A stretch of DNA of 64,000 bases, from positions 1 through 64,000 of the forward strand of contig JAGNXB010000008.1 in the NCBI GenBank assembly GCA_017985675.1, read 5' to 3'. The stretch is from Saprospiraceae bacterium. GTDB taxonomy: Bacteria; Bacteroidota; Bacteroidia; Chitinophagales; Saprospiraceae. Of the stretch, positions 63,668 to 64,000 are shown one piece after another (position 1 is the stretch's first letter; each line of letters opens with the position of its first letter). The translations under genes were made by a program, and so were the position numbers. The notes under the pieces are model-generated. The model worked only from the letters and a program-made list of their open reading frames with translations. It ran no database searches and was not told the origin of the DNA.

Positions 63668-64000
63668 TCAGGATCGCAACAATTTGCCACTCGACAGCTG
63701 GTTGCCTGCAATAATCCGATAGCTGTAAAAGCCGGGGTGGATTGTAGGCATACTCAAGGTCACCGGTACCGCATCCTGCAGGGTGAGCTGCTGCTCGAAG
63801 ACCATCCTGCCGGATAAATCATAAAGCTGAAACGTACCAATGCCATCCATACCAGGCCATGTAATCTGCAACAGATCGTTGAAGGGATTGGGCAGAACGG
63901 ATGCAGCCAGGGTAGTGGAAGGTGTAGAGGTTGACAACTGCTTTAACGCCAGTTTGACCGCCTCAAACACATCAATCCGACCCCAGCCGTACGTATTGTT
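63668..64000 (-). CDS. C-terminus of a T9SS-sorted subtilisin-like protease (partial)
   Basis: The frame is open to the window edge. The visible start NNTYGWGRIDVFEAVKLAL is the conserved C-terminal helix region of subtilase (S8) catalytic domains, reading YGWGRIDVFEAV. The remainder is a type A T9SS sorting domain (VLPNPFNDLLQI, LYDLSGRMVF, PGFYSYRIIAGN). The catalytic triad lies outside the window. The protein would be secreted to the surface or medium. Confidence 0.75.
   Translation of the reverse strand, partial: NNTYGWGRIDVFEAVKLALKQLSTSTPSTTLAASVLPNPFNDLLQITWPGMDGIGTFQLYDLSGRMVFEQQLTLQDAVPVTLSMPTIHPGFYSYRIIAGNQLSSGKLLRS

Overview
The window is from a free-living member of the Bacteroidota, most like Saprospiria or a related class. 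This rests on proteins ending in type IX secretion (T9SS) sorting domains, a recognisable PorZ, outer-membrane barrels and a TonB-type receptor, a DUF6660 protein, and -7 promoter boxes of the Bacteroidota form TAnnTTTG just upstream of many genes. No rRNA, tRNA, CRISPR array or prophage was seen.

Layout. 35-10052 (minus) is a tight five-gene redox operon: korA, korB, an 837-residue ferredoxin-tailed protein, an orphan RnfB-like protein, and a 1235-residue protein resembling pyruvate:ferredoxin oxidoreductase (PFOR). The two large proteins share about 350 residues with each other, and this region looks like a PFOR catalytic domain that lost its cofactor motifs. This is the best candidate here for an undescribed system. 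10.1-12.2 kb is sparse. 12.2-15.4 kb holds two rhodaneses with a peroxiredoxin, a heme lipoprotein and a lytic transglycosylase. 15.5-20.6 kb holds a barrel protein, an M14 peptidase, a 39-residue ribosomal protein THX gene, and a UvrD/PcrA helicase. 21.2-28.4 kb carries secreted enzymes (T9SS esterase, PhoX-like phosphatase) and a diheme peroxidase followed by a heme/FG-GAP protein. 29-34.5 kb has an iron and ferritin-like cluster, a two-component system and a DUF2853 protein. 34.7-43.6 kb has PorZ, RecO, EttA and a TonB-type receptor. 43.8-52.3 kb is a visibly AT-richer metal-efflux cassette (DUF6660, RND-TolC fusion, adaptor, His-rich lipoprotein, P1B ATPase). 52.7-64 kb has purine nucleoside phosphorylase, a PhoD-like phosphatase, a 1.17-kilo-residue Cys-repeat surface protein, an IS200-like (RAYT-like) transposase with REP-like palindromes, a MacB-type permease, TrhO and the C-terminus of a T9SS subtilase.

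Themes. Intergenic DNA is marked by an unusual mosaic of short direct repeats (CTCAAAACCTCC, GTCCTCCGTCCTCGG, CTTACCCCTTACC and GCGGGTTGCG types) at four places. Five genes have a -7 box exactly four bases before the start codon, predicting leaderless mRNAs; this spacing also corrected several start sites. All functional calls come from reading motifs in the translated sequence, not from database searches.
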